Shown in pieces: positions 1 through 9,743 of a stretch of 64,000 bases of DNA (position 1 is the stretch's first letter; the number at the start of each line of letters is the position of its first letter). The notes below the pieces were generated by a model, which was not told the origin of the DNA, did not search any database, and saw only the letters and a program-made list of their open reading frames with translations. Origin of the DNA: Bradyrhizobium sp. in8p8 (GTDB lineage Bacteria > Pseudomonadota > Alphaproteobacteria > Rhizobiales > Xanthobacteraceae); assembly GCF_000426845.1 (NCBI RefSeq), contig NZ_AUGD01000001.1, forward strand, positions 310,001 to 374,000. The letters are read 5' to 3'. The translations under genes were made by a program, and so were the position numbers.

Positions 1-1924
1 GCAGAAGAAGGAGGTGCAGCTCGCCGCACTCGACGCGTTGAACAAGCACATCACGGTCCGCAAGACCGAGAAGAGCTTCATCGTCGATGTCGAGGTCTGG
101 TCGACGGACCCCGCCAAAGCGGCGATGCTCGCCAACACGCTGACCAGCGCCTACCTCGCGGAATCCCGCAACTCGCAGGCTTCGGCCGCACGGCGCGCCA
201 CCAACGATCTCTCCAGCCGCCTGAAGGAGCTGCGCGACCGGCTGCGCAACGCAGAGACTGCGCTCGCCACCTACAAGGCCCAGAACAATTTCGTCGGCAC
301 CCAGGATGCGCTGATCAGCGATCAGCAGCTCTCCGCCAGCAACCAGCGGCTCTCCGCGGCCCGTGCGGCAACCATGGATGCGCAAGCACGGCTCGACCAG
401 ATCGAGGCGAGCCGGCGCACGGCCGCCGATGCAGGTGCGATCCCCGAGGCGCTGCAATCGCCGACGATAGCGAATCTGCGCGCGCAATATGCCGATGCGC
501 GCAAGAAATATGCGGAGCAGGCCAGCGAGCTCGGGCCGCGCCATCCGGCGCTGCGCCAGACCGAGAAGCAGGTCGAAGACCTCAAGCGCACCATCAACGA
601 AGAGATCGACCGCTTCACCCAGGCCGCCAAGAACGATTTGACGCGCGCCCGCGATTTCGAAGCCTCGCTCAATCGGGCGCTGGAAGCGCAGAAGCGGCAG
701 AGCGTCCAGCTCAGCCAGGCCGCCGTGCGCCTGCGCGAGCTCGAACGCGAGGTCGATGCCAGCCGCGACGTCTATCAATCCTTTCTCAAGCGCTCCCGCG
801 AGACGGAGGAGCAGGAGAGCCTGAACACTTCGGCAGCCCGCGTCATCGGCGAGGCGACGGTGCCGCAGCGGCGCTCGTTCCCGCCGGCAATGAGCTTGTT
901 CGCCATGATCGGCTTCATCTTCGGCGCGATCGCAGCGTCAGGCTGGTTCGTTGCAGCCGAGCTCCTGCTCGTCGGCGCCACCACACCGGCGCCCTCACCG
1001 GCCCGCCGCGAGCGCACGCCCGCCCCGCAGCCCCCGACGGCTGCAGAGCCTCCACGGACCGCCGAGCTCACCCAGCCGCAGCCGATTTCGCGCGCCCCGG
1101 AAGTTGCGCAGGCTCCGCCGGAACTTGCCGCGCCTCCGCTGCAGCCTTCGATGGTCGAGAGGCCCGTGATCGAAAAACCGCTGATCGCACGCTTCCAGGA
1201 GGCCGACGTCATCCACACGCTCGGCGCAATACTCGCAACGGGCCAGTCCGTCGATCTCACGCGCTTGGGTTGGCCGACGCTCCGTCCCGGCTTTGCCCTG
1301 ACCGCGCTGCTCAACGCCTGGCGGGACATGCGCGAAGCTGCGTCCCGGCGCGCCGGCGGCAAGGCGATGCCGGTGATCGCGCTCGTCAGTCCCGGCGAGA
1401 GCAGCGGGCGGAGCGTGATCGCACTGAATTTCGCCCTGGCAGCCGCTCGCGACGGTGCCCGCGTGCTGATGATCGATGCCGACCATCAGGCCCGATCCCT
1501 CTCGAACAAGGTGATCCGTTTGGGCAGGACCGAACCGAGCAAGCTCGGCTGGCTCTCGATCGGCAGCAAGGCCGCACGCGAGATCAAAACGGTCAACGGT
1601 GTCTCGGTGCTGCCGGCCGCGGAAGCCGACGCCGGAAAGGCGGCTGCGGCGATCCGCAAGGCGATCACGCAGGCTCGCTCTGCGGCCGGGTATGATCTCG
1701 TGATCCTCGACGGCCCGGCGATGCCGCTCTCGGCCGGCGGCCGCAAGCTCCTCGACGACACGGACTCGCTGGTGGCCGTGCTGCCGACCGATCTCGACAT
1801 CAACGACAGCCTCGAGGAGATCCTCGCCGCGCTCGGTCCCGCCGAGCGCAAGCTCGTTGGGGTCGTGCTCGACGAGCTCGCCCCTGAAATCCAAACGCGC
1901 CAGCGAGGCAAACAATATGCTTGA
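1..1924 (+). CDS. Exopolysaccharide chain-length/tyrosine-kinase-like protein (Wzz-BY-kinase, ExoP type), 5' end cut off
   Basis: The reading frame is already open at base 2, so the start lies upstream and at least the N-terminal membrane segment is missing. The visible part has a long coiled-coil periplasmic region (visible residues about 20-285, with the GNVR-like segment around Q-R-R-S-F-P-P), one membrane segment (about 293-315), a Pro/Ala-rich linker, and a C-terminal CpsD/ExoP-like ATPase domain (about 450-636). Such proteins control polymer length in Wzy-type exopolysaccharide export. The ATPase looks degenerate. The P-loop reads PGESSGRS, with Arg where Lys is expected, although the Walker A' (VLMIDAD) and Walker B (LVILDGP) strands remain. 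Only one Tyr is left in the C-terminal tail (GKQYA), not a Tyr cluster. It overlaps the next gene by 8 bases, so the two are probably translationally coupled. Confidence 0.85.
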   Translation, partial: QKKEVQLAALDALNKHITVRKTEKSFIVDVEVWSTDPAKAAMLANTLTSAYLAESRNSQASAARRATNDLSSRLKELRDRLRNAETALATYKAQNNFVGTQDALISDQQLSASNQRLSAARAATMDAQARLDQIEASRRTAADAGAIPEALQSPTIANLRAQYADARKKYAEQASELGPRHPALRQTEKQVEDLKRTINEEIDRFTQAAKNDLTRARDFEASLNRALEAQKRQSVQLSQAAVRLRELEREVDASRDVYQSFLKRSRETEEQESLNTSAARVIGEATVPQRRSFPPAMSLFAMIGFIFGAIAASGWFVAAELLLVGATTPAPSPARRERTPAPQPPTAAEPPRTAELTQPQPISRAPEVAQAPPELAAPPLQPSMVERPVIEKPLIARFQEADVIHTLGAILATGQSVDLTRLGWPTLRPGFALTALLNAWRDMREAASRRAGGKAMPVIALVSPGESSGRSVIALNFALAAARDGARVLMIDADHQARSLSNKVIRLGRTEPSKLGWLSIGSKAAREIKTVNGVSVLPAAEADAGKAAAAIRKAITQARSAAGYDLVILDGPAMPLSAGGRKLLDDTDSLVAVLPTDLDINDSLEEILAALGPAERKLVGVVLDELAPEIQTRQRGKQYA

Positions 1925-2720
1925 GCGCCGCGTCAACCTCGACGGACGGGCAGCAACTGCCGACGTGCCGAGGATCACCCTCGGCGGGCTTCGCATGGCA
2001 GCGCTCGACCTGGAAGCCACCGCCGATTTCATGATCGAGGCAACCGACCCTGAAAATCGCATCGGCCGTCCGCTGTTTTTGACCTCAGCCAACGGGGAGG
2101 TGCTGGCGCGCTGTTCGACCGAGCCCCAGACCGAGTACCTGTTCCGCGCCGCCGACCTGATCAACGCCGACGGTCAGCCACTGGTCGCGGCCTCGAAGCT
2201 GCAATCCTGGTTCCCGCTGCCGGAGCGCGTTGCGACCACCGACCTGTTCCACGTCGTCGCGCGCAAGGCAGAAGCGGTCGGCCGCACATTCTATATGTTC
2301 GGTGCAAGCGAGGCCGAGAACGCCGCGGCGGTCGAGAACGTCCAGAAAATGTATCCGCGCCTCAAGATCGTCGGGCGCAGCCACGGCTATCTGCGAGGCG
2401 AAGCGTTGCGTGCGAAGATCGAGGAGATCAACGCCCTGGCGCCGGACTATCTGTGGGTCGCGCTCGGCGTGCCCAACGAGCAGGCATTCGTGAAGGAGTT
2501 CACGCCGCACCTGAGCAATGTTGGCGTCATCAAGACATCCGGCGGTCTGTTCAACTTCTTGTCCGGAAGCCGTACCCGCGCGCCGCAATGGATGCAGAAG
2601 ATCGGACTCGAATGGGCCTGGCGCACCTTGCTCGAGCCGCGCCGCCTGTTCTGGCGCTATTTGACCACCAACCCCCGCGCGCTCTATCTTCTCTTCAGCC
2701 GCAACCGCCCCCTCCGCTAA
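1917..2720 (+). CDS. WecG/TagA/CpsF family glycosyltransferase
   Basis: Predicted to transfer a sugar (ManNAcA- or GlcNAc-like in characterised members) to a lipid-linked intermediate during surface polysaccharide assembly, at the cytoplasmic face of the membrane. The 267-residue protein has the family's hallmarks: an early T-S-A-N-x-E segment, INADGQP, then TTDLFH, FYMFGAS, and the GVPNEQAFVKE and KTSGGLFNFLSG blocks, ending in the W-x-L-x-EPRRL-x-RY tail. I chose the ATG at 1917 because it overlaps the upstream stop (ATGCTTGA) and because family homology begins soon after; an in-frame ATG at 1857 lies inside the previous gene. The neighbours (chain-length protein and GalE) place it in an exopolysaccharide operon. 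Confidence 0.88.
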   Translation: MLERRVNLDGRAATADVPRITLGGLRMAALDLEATADFMIEATDPENRIGRPLFLTSANGEVLARCSTEPQTEYLFRAADLINADGQPLVAASKLQSWFPLPERVATTDLFHVVARKAEAVGRTFYMFGASEAENAAAVENVQKMYPRLKIVGRSHGYLRGEALRAKIEEINALAPDYLWVALGVPNEQAFVKEFTPHLSNVGVIKTSGGLFNFLSGSRTRAPQWMQKIGLEWAWRTLLEPRRLFWRYLTTNPRALYLLFSRNRPLR

Positions 2721-2739
2721 GAGAAGAGCAGAAGACGAC

Positions 2740-3732
2740 ATGACCGACCGACCGACCGTCCTCGTCACCGGGGGCGCAGGCTACATTGGCTCGCATGCGT
2801 GCCGCGCATTGACCGCCGCCGGCTATCAGCCCGTCGTTTACGACAATCTTTCGACAGGTCATCGCAGCTTCGTAGACGGCCCGCTTGTGGCGGGCGACCT
2901 GCTCGACGGCGCGATGCTGGCGCGCGCCTTCGCCGACCACAGGATCACGGCGGTCATGCATTTCGCGGCGGCGAGTCTCGTCGGGGAGTCCATGACCGAC
3001 CCGCAGAAGTACTACATCAACAACGTCCAGGGCACACTCTCGCTGTTGCAGGCGATGCGCAACGCCGGTTGCCATCGCATCGTGTTCTCCTCGACCGGCG
3101 CCGTCTACGGCAATGCCGATTCCAAGGAACTGCCGGAGGACTTCCCCTGCACGCCGATCAATCCGTACGGCGCATCGAAGCTGATGATCGAGCGCATGCT
3201 CGCCGACTACCGCACGGCTTATGGCTTCGGCGCGTTCTGCCTGCGCTATTTCAATGCCAGCGGCGCCGATCCGGGCGGCGGCATCGGCGAATTGCGCGAC
3301 AATGAAACCCACCTCATTCCGCGGGCGATGATGGCGCTTCAGGGGCATGTCGACTTCGCCGTGTTCGGCGACGACTACGACACGCCCGACGGCACCGCGA
3401 TCCGCGACTACATCCACGTCACCGACCTCGCGGCGGCACATGTCGCGGCGCTGAAGCTTCTGGAGCAAGGACATGCCGGCGCCAGCTTCAATCTCGGCAC
3501 CGGTTCCGGCTTTTCGGTACGCGAGATCCTCAACGCCATCAGGCAGGAGACCGGGCGCGAGGTGCCGCACACCGTCAAGCCCCGACGCGCGGGCGATCCC
3601 ACCTATCTGGTCGCAGATCCCTCCGCCGCGAGAAAGGTGCTGAACTTCGTGCCGCGCCACTCCGACCTGCCGACGATCATCCGGACCGCCTGGGCCTGGC
3701 ACCAGAAGGCGCATCCGTTCAGATCGCGTTAG
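2740..3732 (+). CDS. galE: UDP-glucose 4-epimerase
   Basis: Interconverts UDP-glucose and UDP-galactose, supplying galactosyl donors for exopolysaccharide. The 330-residue protein is of usual length for the family. It begins with the NAD-binding Rossmann motif TGGAGYIGSH (about residues 10-19) and has the catalytic FSSTGAVYG serine/threonine region and the YGASK motif (Tyr-x3-Lys). The substrate-binding LRYFNASGADP block and the C-terminal GDPTYLVAD block are also present. It starts 19 bases after the glycosyltransferase stop, with AGAAGA-type sequence upstream, so it is likely the last gene of the polysaccharide operon. In rhizobia the same enzyme is often called exoB; epimerase function is well supported, but the exact in vivo role is inferred. 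Confidence 0.92.
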   Translation: MTDRPTVLVTGGAGYIGSHACRALTAAGYQPVVYDNLSTGHRSFVDGPLVAGDLLDGAMLARAFADHRITAVMHFAAASLVGESMTDPQKYYINNVQGTLSLLQAMRNAGCHRIVFSSTGAVYGNADSKELPEDFPCTPINPYGASKLMIERMLADYRTAYGFGAFCLRYFNASGADPGGGIGELRDNETHLIPRAMMALQGHVDFAVFGDDYDTPDGTAIRDYIHVTDLAAAHVAALKLLEQGHAGASFNLGTGSGFSVREILNAIRQETGREVPHTVKPRRAGDPTYLVADPSAARKVLNFVPRHSDLPTIIRTAWAWHQKAHPFRSR

Positions 3733-3955
3733 GCAACCGCATTGGACCTTGCCGGCGGAGACGTTAAGCCGCTAAAGAGAACGAAGAGACGATAGAAACC
3801 CGCGTCGCCGCTTGTCCGGCCACCGGGTGATGGTGATATGGCCGCCGATGGAGCGGCATACGTGGCTGCGCGACGCGCCGTTCTTCAGAGCTTCGAGATC
3901 ACGACCGAGTGCGCGCATCGGCCTGCTTTCAGGCGCGACAAGGAGCACGGAGCGA

Positions 3956-4297
3956 ATGCACCAGGCCGCAAGCCTGCAATTCGAGCGCGTGGTGAACGAG
4001 TTCGCCCGCTGGCTCGCCGTGCCCGAGAACGAACGGTCGCCGGCACCGGCCTGGTGGTGGGGACCCGCGATCGCAGTACGCGACGCGCACCAGCCGATGC
4101 CAAGGGCATGGTCGCGCACGCTCGGCCTCGACGACGGATCGACCTTTGCAGGCGGGGCGTCCCTGCTTCTTGCGCTGTTCGAGAAACAGACCTCGCTACC
4201 GTGGCCGGACGACTTTCCGCGCAAGGTGGAGAGCGAGGCTGCAGAGTCTCGTGAGCTGCACCCGCAGCCGTCAGACGACAGCGCGTTTCAGCCGTGA
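3956..4297 (+). CDS. Hypothetical protein, 113 aa
   Basis: I do not recognise this family. The frame extends upstream to 3812, but the ATG at 3956 has a good AAGGAG ribosome site (3940-3945). Residues after it look protein-like: an amphipathic start, then a W-W-W-G stretch and a Leu-rich helix ([11 protein letters not shown]). There is no signal peptide and no membrane segment. It ends 27 bases inside the 3' end of the convergent GAF-GGDEF-EAL gene. It stands alone between galE and that gene. Coding status rests on the ribosome site and plausible composition only. Confidence 0.5.
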   Translation: MHQAASLQFERVVNEFARWLAVPENERSPAPAWWWGPAIAVRDAHQPMPRAWSRTLGLDDGSTFAGGASLLLALFEKQTSLPWPDDFPRKVESEAAESRELHPQPSDDSAFQP

Positions 4298-7200
4298 CGC
4301 TGCGCCTTCGTCGGCAGACTCCGGCTGGAGCGGGGGCGCGACCGGCAGCACCATCGGCCGGAGCAGCTCGGCCATCTGCCGCGCCGGCAGCGGCTTGGAG
4401 ACGAGGAAGCCCTGCATCTCGTCGCAGCCATGGGTCCGCAGGAACGTCTCCTGCTCGGCATTCTCGACGCCTTCGGCGACGACGGTCATGCCAAGTGCCT
4501 TACCCATGCTGATGATCGCCTGCGCGATCGCCTGGTCCTCCGAATCCTGCGGCAGATCGCGCACGAAGGAGCGGTCGATCTTGATGGTGTCGATCGGAAA
4601 GTGCTTCATCAGCGACATCGACGAATAGCCGGTGCCGAAATCGTCAATGGCAAGACGGATGCCGCGGCTCTGGATGGAGTCGAGCACCTTGAGCGCGCGC
4701 CCGACATTGCGCATCATCATGCTCTCGGTGACCTCCAGCTGGAGCAGGACCGGCGACATCCCGGAGGCGGCCAGCGCCTCATCGACGTCCTGCAACAGAT
4801 GCTCGTCCGCGAACTGCCGCGGCGACAGGTTGACGGCCATGGACAGCGGCAGCAGGCCGCGGCGCTGCCAGGCCATGGCCTGCGCGCAGGCCTCATTCAG
4901 CACCCAGCGGCCGATCGGCACGATCAGCCCGGTTTCCTCCGCAAGCGGAATGAACTGGGCGGGCGAGATGCTGCCGAGATCCGGATGGGTCCAGCGCAGC
5001 AGCGCTTCGACGCCGGTGATCTGACCCGTCTCCATGTCCACCTTGGGCTGGTAATTCAGCGAGAACTGCTCGCGCTCGAGCGCGCGCCGCAGCGCGCTCT
5101 CGAGCGACAGCCGCTCGATCGACTGCGTCTTCACTTCATTGGAGAAGAATCGATAGCCGTTCTTGCCGTCCTCCTTGGCGAGGTACATCGCCATGTCGGC
5201 ATTCTTGGTCAGCGTCTGCGCGTCGGAGCCGTTCGCCGGATACATGGCGATGCCGATCGAGGCCGTGGTGTGGCACTCGTGACCCGCCAGTTCCATGGGC
5301 TCGGCAAGCACGGCGAGCAGCTCGGTCGCGATGCGCTGAACGGCGTCGATCTCCCCGCACTGGTCGAGAATCACGACGAACTCATCGCCGCCGAGCCGCG
5401 CCACCACGTCACTGGTCCGCAGCGCACCACGCAAGCGGTTCGCCACTTCGAGCAGGAGCAGGTCGCCGGCCTCGTGACCCAGGGAATCGTTGATGACCTT
5501 GAACCGGTCGAGATCGATGAAGAGCACCGCGAAGCGGTGATCGCGGCGCTGCGCCGCATCGATCGCGTCACGCAACAGCCCGTTGAAGGTCTCGCGGTTC
5601 GGCAGGTCGGTCAGGCTGTCATGCGATGCGAGGTACTCGATCCGCTCGTCGGCATCCTTCTTCGCGTCGGCGCGGTCGAAATTCTCCATGGCGAAGGAGA
5701 CGTTTTCCGCAAGGCGCTGCAACAGCTCGACGAACTCAGGCGTGAAGGTGGCCGGTTCGGTCGACATGTAGATCATCACGCCGACGGCCTGATCGTGCAC
5801 GATGAGCGGGAAGGCGGCGCCCGACCGCGCTCCGTCTCCACGGACGATGGCATGGAAGACACGGACGCGGTCGTCGTTGAGATAATCGTTGCTGATGCAG
5901 GGCTGCCGCGTGCGGAACGCCGTTCCGCTCATCCCGCGCCCTTCCGGCCGCTCGGGATCGATGGAGAGACGGACGTTGCGCGTGGTGTCGGCGGACGGAC
6001 CGGCGGTGGCGACGATCTCGAGCTGATCCGTGCCGGCCCTGGCCAGCGCAATCGTGGTCGAGGTGAACTTGGCGCCGTTGGATGCTGCAAGGCAGACGAG
6101 GTCGAACAGCTCGGCGCGCGACTTCGCCCGCATGATCGCCTCGTTGGTCGCACTCAAAGACGCGAACATGCGCGTCAGGCGTTCCTTCTGCGCTTCGGTG
6201 CGGGCCTTCTCCTCGGCGCGCTCGAAGTTGTCGAGTGCGAAGGAGACGTTTTCCGCCAATCGCCCGAGCAGCGCGACCAGATCGGGCGTGAACGTGTTCT
6301 CTTCCAGCGCGAGGAAGAGCAGAATGCCGACCGGTTCCTGTCCTCCCCTGAGCAGCGGGAAGCTCGCCGCAGCCCGCGTTCCATCCTCGACGGCCTTTGT
6401 GCGCCAGTGCGCGGAGCTCGGCTCGTTCAGATAGTCGTTCATGACACTGGGTTGGCGCGTCCGCAGCGAGGTGCCGATGATGCCTTCGCCCTCGGGATGG
6501 CCGGCGGAAATGCTGCAGGTACGTCCGATCATGCGCTCCTGCAGGCGCCCCTTGACGGCGACGACGCGAACGACCTGAAGTTCGTCATCGATGATGCCGA
6601 TCGTCGCCGAGGCGAAGAGGTCGCCGAGCACAGCCGCCTGGCAGGCGGCCTCGAACAATTCCTCGCGCGTCTTGGCGCGCATGATGGCTTCATTGGTTGC
6701 GCTCAGCGCCTCGAACATGCCGCTCAGACGATTGCGCTGCTTGTCCGCTCGCGCCTTCTCGTCGGCGCGGTCGAAACTCTCGAGCGCGAAGGCGACATTG
6801 GCCTGGAGCTTGCGCAGCAGCTCGACGAGCTCGGGCGTGAAGGTGCCGCGCTCCGGAGAGTTGAACAGGAAGACGCCCTCCACGCGGTCGCCGTTGAGCA
6901 GCGGCAGTGCCGCGGAGGACGCGATGCCGTTGCGGTGGGCGCTGGCCTGCCACGGCGCCATGCGGTCATCGGCGAGCACGTCGTTGCTGACGGCGGGCTG
7001 CCGGCTGCGGAACGCGGTGCCCGTCAGCCCGCGCCCTTCGGGAACCCGGTCGGAGGTGGAAAACGTGAAGTTGCGGACCTGATCCGCATTCGGCCCGTAG
7101 GAAGCAACGACGCGAAGCAGCTCAGCGTGATGGTCGGCGAGCGCGATGGTGGCGGAGGTGAACTTGGCTCCCTTGGCCGTCGCCTCGCACACGAGATCGA

Positions 7201-8377
7201 ACAGCTCGGTCCGCGACCCAGCGCGCAGGATCGCCTCGTTGGTGGCGCTGAGTGCCGCATACATTCGCGCCAGGCGTTCTTCTCCCGCAGCGATGCTGGC
7301 TTTCTCGGCCTCGCGGCCGAAATTCTCGATCGCGAAAGAGACGTTCTCCGCCATGCGCAGCAATAGCGCGACGATCTCCTCGTCCTTGACCCAGGAGCGG
7401 CTGACGAAGAACTGCAGGACGCCGACGCTTGCGCCGCGTTTGATCAGCGGCGCAATCACGCAGGCGGCAACGCCGGTGTTGACCTTGGCCTGCTCCCACG
7501 GCGTGCCCCTGGTGCGGCTTGCGAGATCCTCCTCGACGATGGCCTTCTGGGTCCGAAACACCTCGCCGGAGATGCCCTTGCCGTAGGGATTGTCCGGGTC
7601 GACCGAATAGCGCGCCTGGGTGACCAGCTCGAGGTTCTGCCCCGTGGCCGCGACCGGAACCATCCAGTGTGAATCCGGCTCACGTAGCAGCACGATGGTC
7701 GCCAGCGACTTGCCGCTGTGGACGGAGGCGTCGCACACGAGCTGATACAGCTCCTGCTCGGTCTTCGCGCGGAGGATGGCCTCGTTGGTGGCGCTGATGG
7801 CGCCGAACATGCGGTTGAGCCGCCGTGTCGCCTGCTCGCTGACCTGCCGCGCGGTCTCGCGCGCAAAATTGTCCAGCGCATAGGAAATGTTCGCCGACAT
7901 GCGCTCGAACAGCGACACCATCTGCTCGTTCAGCGAATTGGCCTCTCCGCTCGTCACGTACAATACGCCGACGCTCTTGCCGTCGCAAAGCAGCGGCAGC
8001 GCCGCAGCCGCACCGATGTGGGCCTTGGCGGCGCTCTCGCGCCACGCCAGCGAGCGCGGATCGCTCAGATAGTCATTGGAGACGCATAGCTTCTGCTCGC
8101 GAAAGGCCTCACCGCCGACGCCCGAGCCTTCAGGGGTACCGGCTTCCGTCGTGATCCCGATGGAGCGCAGCCGTTCAACGTCGTCGCCGCAGCCCGCCGC
8201 AAAATGCAGCCGGCGGCCGTCCGGTCCCACCAGGAACACGGCGACGCCCAAGAAGTCCCCACTCGAAAACCCGGCGTCGCAGACCTTCTGGTACAGCTCG
8301 TCGGGCGATTTCGCATAGAGGATCGCTTCGTTAATGGCGCTCAACGCCGCAAAGGTGCGCGCGAGTGTCGTCGGCAC
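4271..8377 (-). CDS. Five-GAF-domain diguanylate cyclase/phosphodiesterase (GGDEF-EAL)
   Basis: A 1368-residue cytoplasmic cyclic-di-GMP enzyme. Five tandem GAF sensor modules of about 181 residues occupy residues 1-900. Each opens with a near-identical signature of the form LSATNEAI-(L/M)-RAK (near residues 12, 193, 373, 553 and 734). Then come a GGDEF domain (about 915-1075, intact R-L-GGDEF near 994) and an EAL domain (about 1085-1340). The EAL residues needed for hydrolysis are visible: [36 protein letters not shown] and QGFLVSKP. Both catalytic halves could therefore be active. The start is GTG at 8377. There are no membrane segments, so inputs are probably small cytoplasmic ligands or redox cues; the ligand cannot be read from sequence. 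Confidence 0.93.
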   Translation of the reverse strand: MPTTLARTFAALSAINEAILYAKSPDELYQKVCDAGFSSGDFLGVAVFLVGPDGRRLHFAAGCGDDVERLRSIGITTEAGTPEGSGVGGEAFREQKLCVSNDYLSDPRSLAWRESAAKAHIGAAAALPLLCDGKSVGVLYVTSGEANSLNEQMVSLFERMSANISYALDNFARETARQVSEQATRRLNRMFGAISATNEAILRAKTEQELYQLVCDASVHSGKSLATIVLLREPDSHWMVPVAATGQNLELVTQARYSVDPDNPYGKGISGEVFRTQKAIVEEDLASRTRGTPWEQAKVNTGVAACVIAPLIKRGASVGVLQFFVSRSWVKDEEIVALLLRMAENVSFAIENFGREAEKASIAAGEERLARMYAALSATNEAILRAGSRTELFDLVCEATAKGAKFTSATIALADHHAELLRVVASYGPNADQVRNFTFSTSDRVPEGRGLTGTAFRSRQPAVSNDVLADDRMAPWQASAHRNGIASSAALPLLNGDRVEGVFLFNSPERGTFTPELVELLRKLQANVAFALESFDRADEKARADKQRNRLSGMFEALSATNEAIMRAKTREELFEAACQAAVLGDLFASATIGIIDDELQVVRVVAVKGRLQERMIGRTCSISAGHPEGEGIIGTSLRTRQPSVMNDYLNEPSSAHWRTKAVEDGTRAAASFPLLRGGQEPVGILLFLALEENTFTPDLVALLGRLAENVSFALDNFERAEEKARTEAQKERLTRMFASLSATNEAIMRAKSRAELFDLVCLAASNGAKFTSTTIALARAGTDQLEIVATAGPSADTTRNVRLSIDPERPEGRGMSGTAFRTRQPCISNDYLNDDRVRVFHAIVRGDGARSGAAFPLIVHDQAVGVMIYMSTEPATFTPEFVELLQRLAENVSFAMENFDRADAKKDADERIEYLASHDSLTDLPNRETFNGLLRDAIDAAQRRDHRFAVLFIDLDRFKVINDSLGHEAGDLLLLEVANRLRGALRTSDVVARLGGDEFVVILDQCGEIDAVQRIATELLAVLAEPMELAGHECHTTASIGIAMYPANGSDAQTLTKNADMAMYLAKEDGKNGYRFFSNEVKTQSIERLSLESALRRALEREQFSLNYQPKVDMETGQITGVEALLRWTHPDLGSISPAQFIPLAEETGLIVPIGRWVLNEACAQAMAWQRRGLLPLSMAVNLSPRQFADEHLLQDVDEALAASGMSPVLLQLEVTESMMMRNVGRALKVLDSIQSRGIRLAIDDFGTGYSSMSLMKHFPIDTIKIDRSFVRDLPQDSEDQAIAQAIISMGKALGMTVVAEGVENAEQETFLRTHGCDEMQGFLVSKPLPARQMAELLRPMVLPVAPPLQPESADEGAASRLKRAVV

Positions 8378-8669
8378 GATCTCAGCTCCCGGGCATTCTG
8401 CCTATTTCTCCCGGTGCCTTTATCAACGGTGATCGCCTAAGTGGTCGTTATTGCGCGCTGCAAACCATCCATCAAAGTGAATGAGCTACGAATGAGGGGC
8501 GCCAAACTGTCGAAAATGCCGCCATGCGGGACGAATCTTCGACAAAGGGTGCGTCCTCTCCACGAAATTGCAGCCCTGTATTGGTTTACGGGAGATTGAT
8601 ATCGCGGCGGCGCTTTGAGACGATGCGACCAACGAGCAGCCTGTTAGGGGCCAAATCCGAGGGAACGCC
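8378..8669. other. Divergent intergenic region, 292 bp
   Basis: This lies between the start of the GAF-GGDEF-EAL gene (minus) and the start of the Ldh-type dehydrogenase gene (plus), so it should carry promoters for both. I see no convincing operator palindrome, terminator or small gene. A purine-rich GAGGGAAC just before 8670 is the ribosome site of the dehydrogenase. Confidence 0.5.
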
Positions 8670-9722
8670 ATGCCGATCGTCAAAGCCGATCGCCTGAGGC
8701 GCATCAGCGCCGCGCTGCTCCGCGCCGCCGGCGCTTCGGAGGAGGAAGCCGACGCCGTCGCCATCGGCTGCGTCAACGCCAATCTCGCCGGCCATGATTC
8801 CCACGGGGTGATCGCCGTTCCCACCTATATCGACCGCATCAAGGCCGGCCACATCGTTCCCGGCGCCAAGTGGACCATCGTTCAGGAATCCCCGACCACG
8901 ACCGTGATCGACGGCCATTGGGGTTTTGGCTTCCATGTCAACGCCAGGGCGATGGCGCTGACGATCGAGAAGGCGAAGACGGGCAACGTCGCCGCTTGCA
9001 CCGTGTTCCGACAGAGCCATGTCGGGCGCCTGGCGGCCTACCCGCTGATGGCGATGCGCGAGGGCATGATCGGGATTGCGACGGCGGACTCCGGCCGTTC
9101 GCCGAAGCACGTGGCGCCGTTCGGCGGCAAGGAGGCGCGGCTCGGCACCAATCCGATTTCGATCGCGGTGCCGTCCGATCTCGATGCGCCGTTCTGTCTG
9201 GACATGGCGACCTCGGCGGTCGCTGCCGGCAAGATCCAGCTCGCGGTCGCCCGTGGCCAGGAAATCCCCACCGGATGGATCATCGACGCCGAGGGGCGGC
9301 ACACCACCGACCCGACGCAATACCGCAAGGGCGGCGCGCTGCTGCCGCTCGGCGGTACCGAGGGTTACAAAGGCAGCGGCCTCGCCGCCATGGTCGAGGT
9401 GCTCTGCGGCCTGCTCACTGGTCTCGGCTTCGGGGTCGAGCCGACGGGGCGACACAACGACGGATGCTTCATGGCGGTCTTCAATGTCGCAGCATTCAGA
9501 GCGCTGAAAGAGTTCAAGCGCGAAGTCGCGGAATTCGCGCGTTATCTGAAATCGACGCCGCCGTCCGAAGGCAGCAACGGCGTGTTCTACCCCGGTGAGA
9601 TCGAAGGGCTGCGCCAGCAGCAGCGCCTGCGCGACGGCATTGAGATCGAGGATGCCACCTGGGAAAGGCTGTGTGCGCTGGCGTGCGAATACAGGCTCGA
9701 CACCGTCCTCGATCTGGCCTGA
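8670..9722 (+). CDS. Ldh family oxidoreductase (malate/L-lactate dehydrogenase type 2 superfamily)
   Basis: An NAD(P)-dependent 2-hydroxyacid (or cyclic imino acid) dehydrogenase of the YlbC/ComC/DpkA superfamily, distinct from classical Rossmann lactate dehydrogenases. The 350-residue length fits. Visible landmarks are GHDSHG (His42 and His45, the catalytic His region), FGFHVNARAM, the C-x-V-F-R-Q-SHVGRLA-Y segment, GTNPISIAVPS and the late GGTEGYKGSGLA motif. GAGGGAAC precedes the ATG at suitable spacing. The gene leads a three-gene cassette with a flavin monooxygenase and an FAH-family hydrolase, which suggests catabolism of an unidentified organic acid. Substrate is not predictable from sequence alone. 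Confidence 0.86.
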   Translation: MPIVKADRLRRISAALLRAAGASEEEADAVAIGCVNANLAGHDSHGVIAVPTYIDRIKAGHIVPGAKWTIVQESPTTTVIDGHWGFGFHVNARAMALTIEKAKTGNVAACTVFRQSHVGRLAAYPLMAMREGMIGIATADSGRSPKHVAPFGGKEARLGTNPISIAVPSDLDAPFCLDMATSAVAAGKIQLAVARGQEIPTGWIIDAEGRHTTDPTQYRKGGALLPLGGTEGYKGSGLAAMVEVLCGLLTGLGFGVEPTGRHNDGCFMAVFNVAAFRALKEFKREVAEFARYLKSTPPSEGSNGVFYPGEIEGLRQQQRLRDGIEIEDATWERLCALACEYRLDTVLDLA

Positions 9723-9743
9723 CGTCATCAGGAGAGCAGCAGC

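Noticed and set aside
3772..4224. 150-codon minus-strand frame between galE and the GGDEF-EAL gene
   Set aside because: No start with a ribosome site and no motif; the plus-strand frame from 3956 is better supported.
4430..7366. A very long open frame on the plus strand antisense to the GAF-GGDEF-EAL gene
   Set aside because: High GC makes the opposite frames open. The encoded sequence has no motif, is rich in Arg/Gly/His, and lies entirely inside a gene with clear domains.
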